A DNA stretch of 6,616 nucleotides, taken from assembly GCA_021296375.1 (NCBI GenBank), contig JAGWAQ010000094.1, positions 1 through 6,616 on the forward strand, read 5' to 3'. Below are positions 6,583 through 6,616 of this stretch, piece after piece (within the stretch, counting starts at the first letter, position 1; the number at the start of each line of letters is the position of its first letter). The position numbers were made by a program, and so were the translations under genes. Below the pieces are notes generated by a model. It saw nothing but the letters and a program-made list of their open reading frames with translations. It was not told the origin of the DNA and ran no database searches. Source of the DNA: Alphaproteobacteria bacterium (GTDB lineage Bacteria > Pseudomonadota > Alphaproteobacteria > Puniceispirillales > UBA1172).

Positions 6583-6616
6583 TTACGGCAGTGGCACCTC
6601 AGCGATCACCTGCTCG
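6583..6616 (-). CDS. C-terminal end of a probable MoxR-family AAA+ ATPase (partial)
   Basis: Ten codons and a TAA stop (6585–6583) are visible on the minus strand, reading EQVIAEVPLP; the rest lies beyond the window edge. Many MoxR-family ATPases end in a similar '...l..vpvP' tail, and a MoxR gene is the usual neighbour immediately upstream of DUF58 and TgpA-like genes. The stop abuts the DUF58 start codon (TAAATG), so the two are surely one transcription unit. The sequence is too short for domain evidence, and the identity is mainly inferred from context. If correct, it would be a cytoplasmic chaperone-like ATPase acting with the DUF58 protein. Confidence 0.5.
   Translation of the reverse strand, partial: EQVIAEVPLP

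Overview
The window is GC-rich bacterial DNA with densely packed genes and a short AT-rich intergenic stretch. The mix of genes suggests an alphaproteobacterium, perhaps Rhodospirillales-like: a pilus/type II secretion pair, a CHASE2 receptor cyclase of the kind abundant in that class, and a MoxR–DUF58–transglutaminase cluster. This placement is an inference from gene content and composition, and no rRNA or tRNA is present to confirm it.

Left half, plus strand (1–3628). The window opens inside the last 48 codons of what looks like a GspE/PilB-type assembly ATPase. A 132-bp spacer follows (149–280). It holds a perfect TGATCAG-CC-CTGATCA palindrome with a third GATC half-site on a 10-bp pitch, then an AT-rich promoter-like block. 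Next comes a complete GspF/PilC inner-membrane platform protein (281–1513). Six bases after its stop begins a 702-residue CHASE2 receptor with three transmembrane helices and a C-terminal class III nucleotide cyclase (1520–3628). The spacing implies that platform and cyclase are co-expressed.

Right half, minus strand (3606–6616). Read in its own direction, this is a tight operon. It starts with the last residues of a probable MoxR AAA+ ATPase (6583–6616), whose TAA directly abuts the ATG of a DUF58 membrane protein (5584–6582). That gene overlaps a TgpA-like DUF3488/transglutaminase/DUF4129 membrane enzyme (3606–5603). The MoxR–DUF58–TgpA order is a well-known conserved cluster, linked in general to chaperone-assisted assembly or processing at the inner membrane and periplasm.

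The two halves converge. The cyclase and transglutaminase genes overlap by 23 bp at their 3' ends, so there is no intergenic room for a terminator. No mobile element, CRISPR array, RNA gene or frameshift was seen. The points most worth following up are the pilus-platform/cyclase pairing, the non-canonical purine-site serine in the cyclase, the operator-like palindrome, the pentapeptide repeat at the DUF58 N terminus and the convergent gene overlap.
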